NCBI RefSeq assembly: GCF_001971785.1
Contig: NZ_CP019389.1
Coordinates: 383,001-447,000, forward strand
Reading direction: 5' to 3'
Length of the DNA: 64,000 nt
From: Seonamhaeicola sp. S2-3
Lineage (GTDB): Bacteria > Bacteroidota > Bacteroidia > Flavobacteriales > Flavobacteriaceae
How positions within the stretch are numbered: position 1 is the stretch's first letter; each line of letters starts with the position of its first letter. The notes beneath the pieces were generated by a model that saw nothing but the letters and a program-made list of their open reading frames with translations, was not told the origin of the DNA and did no database searches. This document shows, one piece after another, positions 55,861 to 63,642 of the stretch. The position numbers and the translations under genes were made by a program.

Positions 55861-57609
55861 TTACTCTACACATTTTAATTTATCTAAAAAAAATTCTTTA
55901 TAATCTATATTTGATATTTCACTTGAGCCCTCCGTACCTTTTAAAAGAACAGATTTAATAGGAGCACTTTTTAAAACTGTCATTTGCTCTTTAGACAAAC
56001 TTCCTTTAAACTCAAAATCACTACAATTTGTACCATAAGTATGGTAAAAAGTAACAACCTTATTGTTTGTTAATTGTACTTTAACATAAGATTTTTTACT
56101 TGAATAACCACTAACACACCCTAAATTTAAACTAGAGTTAAAGAAAACATCTACCTTTCCTCCTTTTTTATAAAGCTCTACTGATAAGTTTTTACTTAGG
56201 TTATACTTTTTAGTTAAAATGATTTTTTCTTGAGATATATAATCAAACTCATTCATTGCATAATGACAAGTTCTTCTAAATTTTTGTCTTTCTAAAGCCT
56301 TAATATCAATCTTCTTTTTCTCTTTGGGTTGCTTTTTTTCTAACGCAATACGCTTTTGTTCTGCTTCTTTAGCTTTGGCAATGGAATCTAAACGACGTTG
56401 TTCGCGTAAAGCAGCTGCTCGTTTGCGAGCTTCTTCTAACCTTTGTTTTTCTAATCTGGCTGATTCTTCGGCTTTAGCTATAGAATCTAAACGACGTTGT
56501 TCGCGTAAAGCAGCTGCTCGTTTGCGAGCTTCTTCTAACCTTTGTTTTTCTAATCTGGCTGATTCTTCGGCTTTAGCTATGGAATCTAAACGACGTTGCT
56601 CACGTATAGCGGCTGCTCGTTTGCGAGCTTCTGCCTCTAACCTTTGCTTTTCTAATCTAGCTGCTTCTTCGGCTTTGGCAATAGAATCTAAACGACGTTG
56701 TTCACGTAAAGCGGCTGCTCGTTTGCGTGCTTCTGCCTCTAACCTTTGTTTTTCTAATCTGGCTGATTCTTCGGCTTTAGCTATGGAATCTAAACGACGT
56801 TGCTCACGTATAGCGGCTGCTCGTTTGCGAGCTTCTGCCTCTAACCTTTGCTTTTCTAATCTGGCTGATTCTTCGGCTTTGGCAATAGAATCTAAACGAC
56901 GTTGCTCACGTATAGCGGCTGCTCGTTTGCGAGCTTCTGCTTCTAACCTTTGTTTTTCTAATCTGGCTGATTCTTCGGCTTTAGCTATAGAATCTAAACG
57001 ACGTTGTTCACGTAAAGCGGCTGCTCGTTTGCGAGCTTCTGCCTCTAACCTTTGCTTTTCTAATCTGGCTGATTCTTCGGCTTTAGCTATGGAATCTAAA
57101 CGACGTTGCTCACGTATAGCGGCTGCTCGTTTGCGTGCTTCTGCCTCTAACCTTTGTTTTTCTAATCTGGCTGATTCTTCGGCTTTGGCTATGGAATCTA
57201 AACGACGTTGTTCTGCCTTTTCTTTTTCAATCTTTTCTTTATTTACAATCTCATAAATTCTTTTCCTCCTTGCTTCCTCCTCTTTTTTTCTTCGCTCTCT
57301 TTCTTTTTCTTGAAAATCAAAATATAGGTCTTCAATTTCTTCATTTACAACAAGGTCTTCAATGGTTACAAGACCAATATCATCTTTAAATTGTACCTTA
57401 TAATTATCGTTTCCAAGGTAATCTAAAACAATACATTTCTGACCTTCTTTAAAACTTGTTAGAGGCTGAATGAGTTCATTTATACTTTTATTGATGTTTT
57501 TGTATATAGTTCCATCTTGAGAAAAGCGTGTAGAAATACTTACCTCTTGCGCAAATAGATTTGAGCAAAAAACAAATACAATTATAAAAAAAGAAAGATT
57601 TTTAACCAT
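55861..57609 (-). CDS. Exported coiled-coil protein with tandem 34-residue repeats
   Basis: 582 residues. A signal peptide (MVKNLSFFIIVFVFCSNLFA) is followed by a small N-terminal domain with an SH3-like look (EGQKCIVLDYLGNDNYKVQF), then a very charged helix. Eight near-identical units of 34 or 33 residues (residues 133-402; core RLDSIAKAEESARLEKQRLE) and a partial ninth make a long coiled coil. The C-terminal domain (about 430-582) has several Cys residues and beta-like stretches. It looks like a periplasmic spacer or tether protein. Function unknown. Confidence 0.75.
   Translation of the reverse strand: MVKNLSFFIIVFVFCSNLFAQEVSISTRFSQDGTIYKNINKSINELIQPLTSFKEGQKCIVLDYLGNDNYKVQFKDDIGLVTIEDLVVNEEIEDLYFDFQEKERERRKKEEEARRKRIYEIVNKEKIEKEKAEQRRLDSIAKAEESARLEKQRLEAEARKRAAAIREQRRLDSIAKAEESARLEKQRLEAEARKRAAALREQRRLDSIAKAEESARLEKQRLEAEARKRAAAIREQRRLDSIAKAEESARLEKQRLEAEARKRAAAIREQRRLDSIAKAEESARLEKQRLEAEARKRAAALREQRRLDSIAKAEEAARLEKQRLEAEARKRAAAIREQRRLDSIAKAEESARLEKQRLEEARKRAAALREQRRLDSIAKAEESARLEKQRLEEARKRAAALREQRRLDSIAKAKEAEQKRIALEKKQPKEKKKIDIKALERQKFRRTCHYAMNEFDYISQEKIILTKKYNLSKNLSVELYKKGGKVDVFFNSSLNLGCVSGYSSKKSYVKVQLTNNKVVTFYHTYGTNCSDFEFKGSLSKEQMTVLKSAPIKSVLLKGTEGSSEISNIDYKEFFLDKLKCVE
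56371..57213 (-). repeat. 102-bp coding minisatellite
   Basis: Six 102-bp units, then two 99-bp units, then a partial copy, all in frame in the 55861-57609 gene. Units differ by a few silent or conservative changes (ATA/TTA for Ile/Leu, Ser/Ala). The last two full units lack one Ala codon. High identity and unit-multiple length suggest recent gain or loss by slippage or recombination. Confidence 0.9.
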
Positions 57610-57787
57610 AATACAAAACCCATTTGATAAATCTCAAACGTATTTTAGTTAGTTTATGTAATAGAATTTTGGGGCAATAAAATTATAAAATATACTAAAG
57701 AATAGGAGTTTTAAATCATTATATTTTTATACAAAAAACCCATATAATACTATATGGGCAATATTCTTTAAGCAAGAAATTAGTTGG

Positions 57788-58057
57788 TTAACTAACTTTT
57801 TGTTTTAGCTTCATTTTTTCTAGAAGCCTTAGTTCTCTTTGAATTTCTTCTTTTCGCTCATTAAACTTTCGAAGTTTTTCTTCTCTAATTTTTTGGTTTT
57901 CAGCGCGCTGTTTTCTTCTAATTTCTTCTAACTCCAACTCTTTTTTCTGAGCTTTCTTTTGCTTAATTTTTTCCATTGCAACAGAAAAATAAGCAAAGCC
58001 ATACATACTTAAAAACAGTAAGGCTATTATCCCCAAAATAATATAACCGTTATCCAT
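57788..58057 (-). CDS. Small membrane-anchored coiled-coil protein
   Basis: 89 residues. One N-terminal span (YIILGIIALLFLSMYGFAYF, about residues 5-24) is followed by a continuous Lys/Glu/Arg-rich helix that should form a coiled coil. No family recognised. Its charged helix resembles in style, but does not copy, the repeat protein encoded upstream at 55861. Confidence 0.65.
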   Translation of the reverse strand: MDNGYIILGIIALLFLSMYGFAYFSVAMEKIKQKKAQKKELELEEIRRKQRAENQKIREEKLRKFNERKEEIQRELRLLEKMKLKQKVS

Positions 58058-58246
58058 AACTTTTTTTGTGCTATTAATTCAACAAAATTTAAACCTACTT
58101 TAATCTTAAAATTTTAAGAAAAAGCTAAACTTTATATAAAGATAAATAAAGAGGTAAGTACTTTAAAATTAAAAAGATGAAGTACTTAAAAAAAAGATGA
58201 AAGTTAAAACCTAGATGAGTTACAAGACATCTACTTAATAATATTA

Positions 58247-58639
58247 TCACTTAAAGATGTCTAATCCTTTTTGTTTCCAATTAAGTATTCCTCCTTCAAG
58301 GTTATATATTTTTTCAAATCCAGCTTCCTGAAATATTTTAATACTTTTTTCACTTCTCTTACCAGATCTACAATAAATGTATACTGGTTTTTGTTTGTTT
58401 AAAGCCTCTATATTAGTGCTAAAATTTGATGATTTATAATCAATATTTTGTGCCGTTTTTATAAAACCAGCCTGATATTCTTTAGGGGTTCTAACATCAA
58501 TTAATTGAATACTATCTGTTTGAAGTGCTGTATACAAATCATTGGGAGAAATATTAATGGCGCTATTTTTTGTCCCACCTTTACAATTAAAGAAAGACAT
58601 AAAAAAAATAACGCCACTGAGTATGATGTATTTTTTCAT
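58247..58639 (-). CDS. Rhodanese-like lipoprotein
   Basis: 130 residues. A lipoprotein signal (MKKYIILSGVIFFMSFFNCK, lipobox Cys near residue 19) is followed by one rhodanese domain with the active-site loop YIYCRSGKRSEKS (Cys near residue 90) and the entry motif LIDVRTPKEYQAG. It is a periplasmic single-domain sulfurtransferase. The neighbouring rhodanese gene starts just 2 bp upstream of its start codon, so the two are translated as a pair. Confidence 0.88.
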   Translation of the reverse strand: MKKYIILSGVIFFMSFFNCKGGTKNSAINISPNDLYTALQTDSIQLIDVRTPKEYQAGFIKTAQNIDYKSSNFSTNIEALNKQKPVYIYCRSGKRSEKSIKIFQEAGFEKIYNLEGGILNWKQKGLDIFK

Positions 58640-58641
58640 TC

Positions 58642-58959
58642 TTATTCTTTATCAACTACTTCTCCTGCCCATTCTAACATACCACCTTCAAGGTTATAGG
58701 CATTCTCAAAACCTAGTTCTTCCATAATAGCACAAGCTTGTCCGCTTCTATTACCCGACCTACAATACACATAGTAGTTTTTACTTTTATCTAATTGGTC
58801 AACTTTATCTACAAACTCATCACCTAAATAAAAATCTATATGTATGGCATTAGGAATAATTCCTTCAGCTACTTCGGCATTTGTTCTTACATCTAATACA
58901 ACAGCATTATCATCATTTGCTAATTGTTCTGCCCATTCTTCTTGTGTTAAATCTTCCAT
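58642..58959 (-). CDS. Rhodanese-like protein (cytoplasmic)
   Basis: 105 residues with one rhodanese domain: VLDVRTNAEVAEGIIPNAIH and the active-site loop YVYCRSGNRSGQA (Cys near residue 70). No signal peptide, so it is cytoplasmic, unlike the lipoprotein paralogue encoded 2 bp downstream. Confidence 0.88.
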   Translation of the reverse strand: MEDLTQEEWAEQLANDDNAVVLDVRTNAEVAEGIIPNAIHIDFYLGDEFVDKVDQLDKSKNYYVYCRSGNRSGQACAIMEELGFENAYNLEGGMLEWAGEVVDKE

Positions 58960-59070
58960 TTATTATTTTTTATTATTGATTTGGCAAAATTAGTACTTCT
59001 AATCATTATAGACGAAAAAAATCTGAAGCATTGTACCTCAGATTTCATATTTATTGAATTGAATTTTATT

Positions 59071-59691
59071 TTAAACCTTTATTGAACAACCAATAGCTCT
59101 GGTTTCTTTTAGAGGAACTTCTTCTCCTTTAATTAATGCATCTACAGCATCTTCAACATATTTAGTTTTAACTGCTGATGCATCTTTGTAATTATCATCA
59201 ATAGCTCCAATATACTCAACAACTAAACCACTTTCTTTTTTATCTAAAACAAAAATATGTGGTGTTTTAGTAGCTCCAAATTTTGGAAAAACCTCTTGTT
59301 TAGCATCTATTAAATAAGGAAATGTAAAACCTTTACTTGCTGCTCGCTTTTTCATGGCTTCTAAATTATCACCTGGTTTAATAGAAGTGTTATTTGGCAT
59401 AATTGCAATAACCGGGTATCCTTTTGGCGCATATTTTTTATCTAATTCAATAATACGGTCCTCGTACATAACTGCATATGGGCAGGTATTACAAGTAAAA
59501 GTAATAATGAAGCCCTTAGCGTCTTTGTAATCTGAAAGTGATACCATTTTTCCATCAATGTTTTTTAATGAAAAATCTTCGGCTATATCTCCAATTTTAT
59601 AGCCATCACCTACATTGTTATTAGGTACTGTAAAAGCTACTGCTACTAAAGCTACAAAGGCTACAGTGAAAAATTTAAGTGTTTTGTTCAT
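59071..59691 (-). CDS. Exported thioredoxin-fold protein (peroxiredoxin-like)
   Basis: 206 residues with a signal peptide (MNKTLKFFTVAFVALVAVAF) and a thioredoxin fold of the AhpC/TlpA-like redoxin group. FTCNTCPYAVMYEDRII carries a CxxC (Cys67, Cys70) in an unusual context for a thioredoxin: it is followed by PYA instead of K. It lies 6 bp from the TlpA gene and is co-transcribed; it is probably a periplasmic thiol-disulfide protein. Confidence 0.85.
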   Translation of the reverse strand: MNKTLKFFTVAFVALVAVAFTVPNNNVGDGYKIGDIAEDFSLKNIDGKMVSLSDYKDAKGFIITFTCNTCPYAVMYEDRIIELDKKYAPKGYPVIAIMPNNTSIKPGDNLEAMKKRAASKGFTFPYLIDAKQEVFPKFGATKTPHIFVLDKKESGLVVEYIGAIDDNYKDASAVKTKYVEDAVDALIKGEEVPLKETRAIGCSIKV

Positions 59692-59697
59692 CTTTTT

Positions 59698-60243
59698 TTA
59701 GTTTAAAAATTTTTTAAGTTCATTTTCTAATTCATTGTATGTAAACGATTTTTCAAAGAAACTTCGCTTATCATTTTTGTAAATAATAGTTGCTGGTATA
59801 GATCCAGACCAATCTTTATTTACTTTTGGTATCCAGCTGTTAGAATCTACATCATCTAAAACAACTACTTTGGCTTGTAACTTATTCTTTTTTATAAATG
59901 GTTTTAACTTAGTTTCAAATTGATGTGGAAAATCTAAACTAACCAATATAACTTCTACATTGTCATCTTTATAATTTGCATACAAGTCTTCAAAATAAGG
60001 CAACTCTTTTACACATGGCGCACACCAAGTAGCCCAAAAGTTTATTACATAAACTGTATCATCTGTTTTATTTAATAACGGTTGCAGACCATTAAAATCA
60101 TAAATTTCTAAATCGTCTCCTCCTTTATTTACAACTTCTTTTTCTGTAGTTTCCTTTACAGTTAAACTAGTTTTACTGTCTTTATTGTTATTGTTACAGC
60201 TTGCCATTATTAAAATAGCAACAAATAATAGTTTTGTTTTCAT
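59698..60243 (-). CDS. TlpA-like thiol-disulfide oxidoreductase, lipoprotein
   Basis: 181 residues. A lipoprotein signal (MKTKLLFVAILIMASC, lipobox MASC) is followed by an Asn/Lys-rich linker and a thioredoxin domain with the active site WATWCAPCVKELP (CAPC, near residue 75) and the cis-Pro region GSIPATIIY. This reductase type keeps periplasmic proteins or cytochrome thiols reduced. It heads the minus-strand group of thiol proteins. Confidence 0.9.
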   Translation of the reverse strand: MKTKLLFVAILIMASCNNNNKDSKTSLTVKETTEKEVVNKGGDDLEIYDFNGLQPLLNKTDDTVYVINFWATWCAPCVKELPYFEDLYANYKDDNVEVILVSLDFPHQFETKLKPFIKKNKLQAKVVVLDDVDSNSWIPKVNKDWSGSIPATIIYKNDKRSFFEKSFTYNELENELKKFLN

Positions 60244-60318
60244 AAACGTAAAAATAAAGATTGGCTCTTTAAATTATATGCAGTTTAACAAACTTTTAAA
60301 TAAAAAAAAGTTTATTCT

Positions 60319-60350
60319 TTTGTAAAATACTTTTTTCATTTCTATATTTG
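60319..60350 (+). promoter_or_regulatory. trp operon promoter
   Basis: TTTG at 60319-60322 and TATATTTG at 60343-60350, separated by 20 bases, are an excellent match to the Bacteroidota -33/-7 consensus. The start point would be near 60356, 14 bases before the leader peptide ATG. Confidence 0.75.
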
Positions 60351-60369
60351 ACTCACAGAAAAAAAATAA

Positions 60370-60432
60370 ATGAATACACAATTAAATAATACTTGGTGGT
60401 GGTGCTTCAGAAACTCAACGTTCGTGAAGTAG
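60370..60432 (+). CDS. trpL: trp operon leader peptide
   Basis: A 20-codon frame, MNTQLNNT-WWW-CFRNSTFVK, with three Trp codons in a row (60394-60402), directly upstream of an attenuator and trpE. Three tandem Trp codons in a short frame between the trp promoter and trpE are strong evidence for a leader peptide that senses charged tRNA-Trp. Confidence 0.85.
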   Translation: MNTQLNNTWWWCFRNSTFVK

Positions 60433-60494
60433 AAACCTAGTATATTTAATATTAAAATATCAATAAGGCTTGTCATTCACGACAGGCTTTTTTT
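60422..60494 (+). promoter_or_regulatory. trp attenuator (terminator and anti-terminator)
   Basis: Terminator: GCTTGTC (60468-60474) pairs with GACAGGC (60481-60487) across a 6-nt loop, followed by seven T. Anti-terminator: TCGTGAA (60422-60428), overlapping the end of the leader peptide, is complementary to TTCACGA (60476-60482), which lies in the loop and 3' arm of the terminator. A ribosome stalled at the WWW codons leaves 60422-60428 free; one that reaches the stop would cover it and allow termination. Confidence 0.75.
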
Positions 60495-60516
60495 ATATGA
60501 TATCAATTTCAAATAA

Positions 60517-61923
60517 ATGAAAACATTTAATTTAACAACACATCATAAACGTATATTAACAGACACTATAACACCTGTTACCGTTTATTATAAAATTAGA
60601 GACAAATACCCCAACAGTATTTTGTTAGAAAGTGGCGATTACCACAGAAACCACAAAAACTTCTCATACATTTGTTTTAACCCTATTGCATCTATAAAGG
60701 TTGAAAACGAAGTTGTTATAGAAACATTCCCTGATGGAACTTCAAAAAACTTACCTATTACAAATGAGGTGAATGTTGTTGATGAAATTTACAATTTCAC
60801 AAAACGGTTTAATGTGGCTTCAAAAGAAGATTTTAAATTCATTAACAACGGCATTTTTGGATACACAGCTTATGATGCGGTAAGATATTTTGAAGATATA
60901 GAAATTAGCAAAAAAGAAAACTCTGTTTCTATACCAGATGTTTATTATGCAGTGTACCAAAATATTATAGCCATTAATCATTTTAAAAACGAAGCCTATA
61001 TTTTTGCACATTGTCCAGATGGTGTTGAAAACAATATTGATGCTATAGACAAACTTATCAACGTTCAAAATTTTGCATCATTCAACTTTAATCCAAAAGG
61101 CGATATAGTATCTAATTTAACCGACGATGAATTTTTGCAACATGTAGAATATGCAAAAAAACATTGTCACAGAGGTGATGTATTTCAATTAGTATTATCT
61201 AGAAGTTTTTCACAAGAATTTACAGGCGATGATTTTAATGTATACAGAGCTTTAAGAAGCATAAACCCTTCACCCTATTTATTTTATTTTGATTATGGTG
61301 ATTTTAAAATATTTGGTAGCTCACCAGAAGCCCAATTAATTGTAACCGATGGGTTAGCAGAAATTCACCCCATAGCAGGAACTTTTAAAAGAACTGGCGA
61401 TGACGAACAAGACGAAATTCTTGCCGAAAAATTAAAAACAGACGACAAAGAAAATGCAGAACACGTTATGCTAGTAGATTTAGCTAGAAACGATTTAAGC
61501 CGCCACGGAAGCAATGTAAAAGTTGAAACTTACAGAGAAGTTCAATTCTTTTCACACGTCATTCATTTGGTAAGCAAAGTTACAGGGCATAAACATAACA
61601 CCACTTCTACCATGCAAGTAGTTGCAGATACATTTCCTGCAGGAACCTTAAGCGGCGCGCCAAAACACATGGCTATGCAACTTATTGAAAAATATGAAAA
61701 AACAAGTAGAGGGTTTTATGGAGGCGCCATAGGATTTATGGATTTTGATGGTAATTTTAACCATGCCATCATGATTAGAACATTTTTAAGTAAAGATTAT
61801 AAATTAAACTGGCAAGCAGGCGCAGGCATAGTTTCAAAATCAAATCCAGAGAGCGAAAAACAAGAAGTGTTCAATAAATTAGGCGCGTTAAACAAAGCTA
61901 TTCACTTAGCTAAAGATATATAG
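60517..61923 (+). CDS. trpE: Anthranilate synthase component I
   Basis: Converts chorismate to anthranilate with ammonia from TrpG. 468 residues. The N-terminal LLESGDYHRNHKNFSYIC carries the Trp feedback-site LLES motif, and the C-terminal chorismate-binding domain shows GDVFQLVLSRSF, GSSPEAQLIV, IAGTFKRTGDDE, DLARNDLSRHG, and FPAGTLSGAPKHMAMQLI. First structural gene of the operon, preceded by the attenuator. Confidence 0.96.
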   Translation: MKTFNLTTHHKRILTDTITPVTVYYKIRDKYPNSILLESGDYHRNHKNFSYICFNPIASIKVENEVVIETFPDGTSKNLPITNEVNVVDEIYNFTKRFNVASKEDFKFINNGIFGYTAYDAVRYFEDIEISKKENSVSIPDVYYAVYQNIIAINHFKNEAYIFAHCPDGVENNIDAIDKLINVQNFASFNFNPKGDIVSNLTDDEFLQHVEYAKKHCHRGDVFQLVLSRSFSQEFTGDDFNVYRALRSINPSPYLFYFDYGDFKIFGSSPEAQLIVTDGLAEIHPIAGTFKRTGDDEQDEILAEKLKTDDKENAEHVMLVDLARNDLSRHGSNVKVETYREVQFFSHVIHLVSKVTGHKHNTTSTMQVVADTFPAGTLSGAPKHMAMQLIEKYEKTSRGFYGGAIGFMDFDGNFNHAIMIRTFLSKDYKLNWQAGAGIVSKSNPESEKQEVFNKLGALNKAIHLAKDI

Positions 61924-61931
61924 TATTATTT

Positions 61932-62007
61932 GGGCGTTCCCCAAAGGGGCGGGCTTTCACGAGTCGCTCTCTACAAGGAGCTCCAACAATCGTTCAATCC
62001 CTAACGC
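61932..62007 (-). repeat. Dispersed 76-bp structured repeat, copy 3
   Basis: Read on the minus strand it begins GCGTTAGGGATTGAACG and contains GTTGGAGCTCCT and GAGCGACT, with the terminal stem CCCC-TTT-GGGG followed by AACGCC. It occupies the trpE-trpG gap and so will be transcribed, in reverse orientation, as part of the operon mRNA. Confidence 0.85.
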
Positions 62008-62031
62008 AAGTTAGAAGTTAGAAAGTTTAAA

Positions 62032-62598
62032 ATGAAAAAAGTATTAGTAATAGATAACTACGATAGTTTTACCTATAACCTAGTTCATTATTTAGAAGAC
62101 TTAAACTGCAATGTTACAGTTTATAGAAATGATAAATTAGAATTAGAAGACGTAAAACCTTTTGATAAAATTTTACTATCACCAGGTCCAGGAATACCAG
62201 ATGAAGCTGGTTTATTAAAAGCCATCATTAAAGAGTATGCTTCAACAAAAAGTATTTTAGGCGTATGCTTAGGCCAACAAGCCATAGGTGAAGTTTTTGG
62301 AGGAACTATTGTAAACTTAAATGAAGTTTATCACGGTGTAGCCACTAAAGTTGAAATTTGCGTGAATGATGAACCCATATTTAAAGGTTTAAATAAAGAA
62401 ATTGAAGTTGGAAGATACCACTCCTGGGTAGTTAACGCTAATTTACCTGAAGCTTTAGAAGCAACATCTTATGATGCTAACGGACAAGTCATGTCTTTAA
62501 GACATAGAGAATATGATGTAAAAGGTGTACAATATCATCCAGAATCTGTTTTAACTCCTCAAGGAAAACAAATACTAGAAAATTGGGTAAACAACTAG
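62032..62598 (+). CDS. trpG: Anthranilate synthase component II (glutamine amidotransferase)
   Basis: Supplies ammonia to TrpE from glutamine. 188 residues, class I amidotransferase: IDNYDSFTYNLVHYL at the start, LLSPGPGIPDEAG, the nucleophile in GVCLGQQ (Cys79), and the His-Glu pair in VQYHPES. It is monofunctional, not fused to trpD. It stands 108 bp after trpE, with a repeat between them. Confidence 0.95.
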   Translation: MKKVLVIDNYDSFTYNLVHYLEDLNCNVTVYRNDKLELEDVKPFDKILLSPGPGIPDEAGLLKAIIKEYASTKSILGVCLGQQAIGEVFGGTIVNLNEVYHGVATKVEICVNDEPIFKGLNKEIEVGRYHSWVVNANLPEALEATSYDANGQVMSLRHREYDVKGVQYHPESVLTPQGKQILENWVNN

Positions 62599-62649
62599 CA
62601 ATGTACTCATTACATTTAGCTATTAGCAAACAGCCAAAAGCCACTAAAA

Positions 62650-63642
62650 ATGAAAGATATTTTAAATAGATTAATAAATCATGAAACCATCTCATCAGAA
62701 GAGGCCAAACAAGTTATAGTTAACATATCTAAAGATATGTACAACCCAAGCCAAATAGCCTGTTTCTTATCGGTTTACATGATGCGCAGCATAACCATAG
62801 AAGAATTACAAGGTTTTAGAGATGCACTTTTAGAACTATGTATTCCTATAGATTTAAAAGATTTTAATACCATTGATATTGTTGGAACAGGCGGTGATGG
62901 TAAAAATACCTTTAACATTTCTACACTATCTTCTTTTATTACTGCAGGAGCAGGAGTTCACGTTACTAAACATGGTAATTATGGTGTTTCATCAACATCA
63001 GGATCATCAAATGTTATGGAGTCTTTAGGTGTAAAATTCTCTAACAATGAAGATTTTCTAAAACGTTGTTTAGATAAAGCTGGTATCTGTATTTTACATG
63101 CACCCTTATTTCATCCTGCAATGAAAAATGTGGCTCCAATTAGAAAACAATTGGGTGTGAAAACATTTTTTAATATGTTAGGACCAATGGTAAATCCGTC
63201 ATTCCCCAAAAATCAAATACTTGGGGTTTTCAACCTAGAAATATTACGCCTTTACAGTTTCTTATATCAAAATACAGACAAAAATTATAACATAATTTAT
63301 GCACTAGACGGATACGATGAAATTTCGTTAACAGGCAAAGCAAAAATTGTTTCAAATTATTCTGAAAAATTATTTTCACCAGAAGATTTAGGGCTACCTG
63401 CTGTAAATCAAGAAGACATCTTTGGGGGCAATACCGTAGAAGATGCAGCTAAAATATTTGTAGATATCATTAGTGGCAACGGAACCCAAGCGCAAAACAA
63501 TGTAGTTTGTGCAAACGCAGGTTTAGCTATTGCAACTACCAAACACTTAACACATAAGGAAGGTTTTGAACTAGCCAAAGAATCGTTATTTTCAGGAAAA
63601 GCAAAACAAAGTTTAGACGCTTTAATTGAATTAGGAAAATGA
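62650..63642 (+). CDS. trpD: Anthranilate phosphoribosyltransferase
   Basis: Joins anthranilate to PRPP. 330 residues. The PRPP-binding loop GTGGDGKNTFNIST lies near residue 80, followed by KHGNYGVSSTSGSSNVMESL and the anthranilate-side HPAMKNVAPIRKQLGVKTFF. Third gene of the operon; its stop overlaps the start of trpC (ATGA). Confidence 0.95.
   Translation: MKDILNRLINHETISSEEAKQVIVNISKDMYNPSQIACFLSVYMMRSITIEELQGFRDALLELCIPIDLKDFNTIDIVGTGGDGKNTFNISTLSSFITAGAGVHVTKHGNYGVSSTSGSSNVMESLGVKFSNNEDFLKRCLDKAGICILHAPLFHPAMKNVAPIRKQLGVKTFFNMLGPMVNPSFPKNQILGVFNLEILRLYSFLYQNTDKNYNIIYALDGYDEISLTGKAKIVSNYSEKLFSPEDLGLPAVNQEDIFGGNTVEDAAKIFVDIISGNGTQAQNNVVCANAGLAIATTKHLTHKEGFELAKESLFSGKAKQSLDALIELGK

Noticed and set aside
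56371-57213. CRISPR array
   Set aside because: Units are contiguous, 99-102 bp, in frame and coding, without variable spacers. No cas genes nearby.
56324-57256. A 310-residue plus-strand open frame over the minisatellite
   Set aside because: It is the antisense of the repeated coiled-coil gene, kept open only because one unit without stops is repeated. The sense gene has a signal peptide and normal flanking domains.
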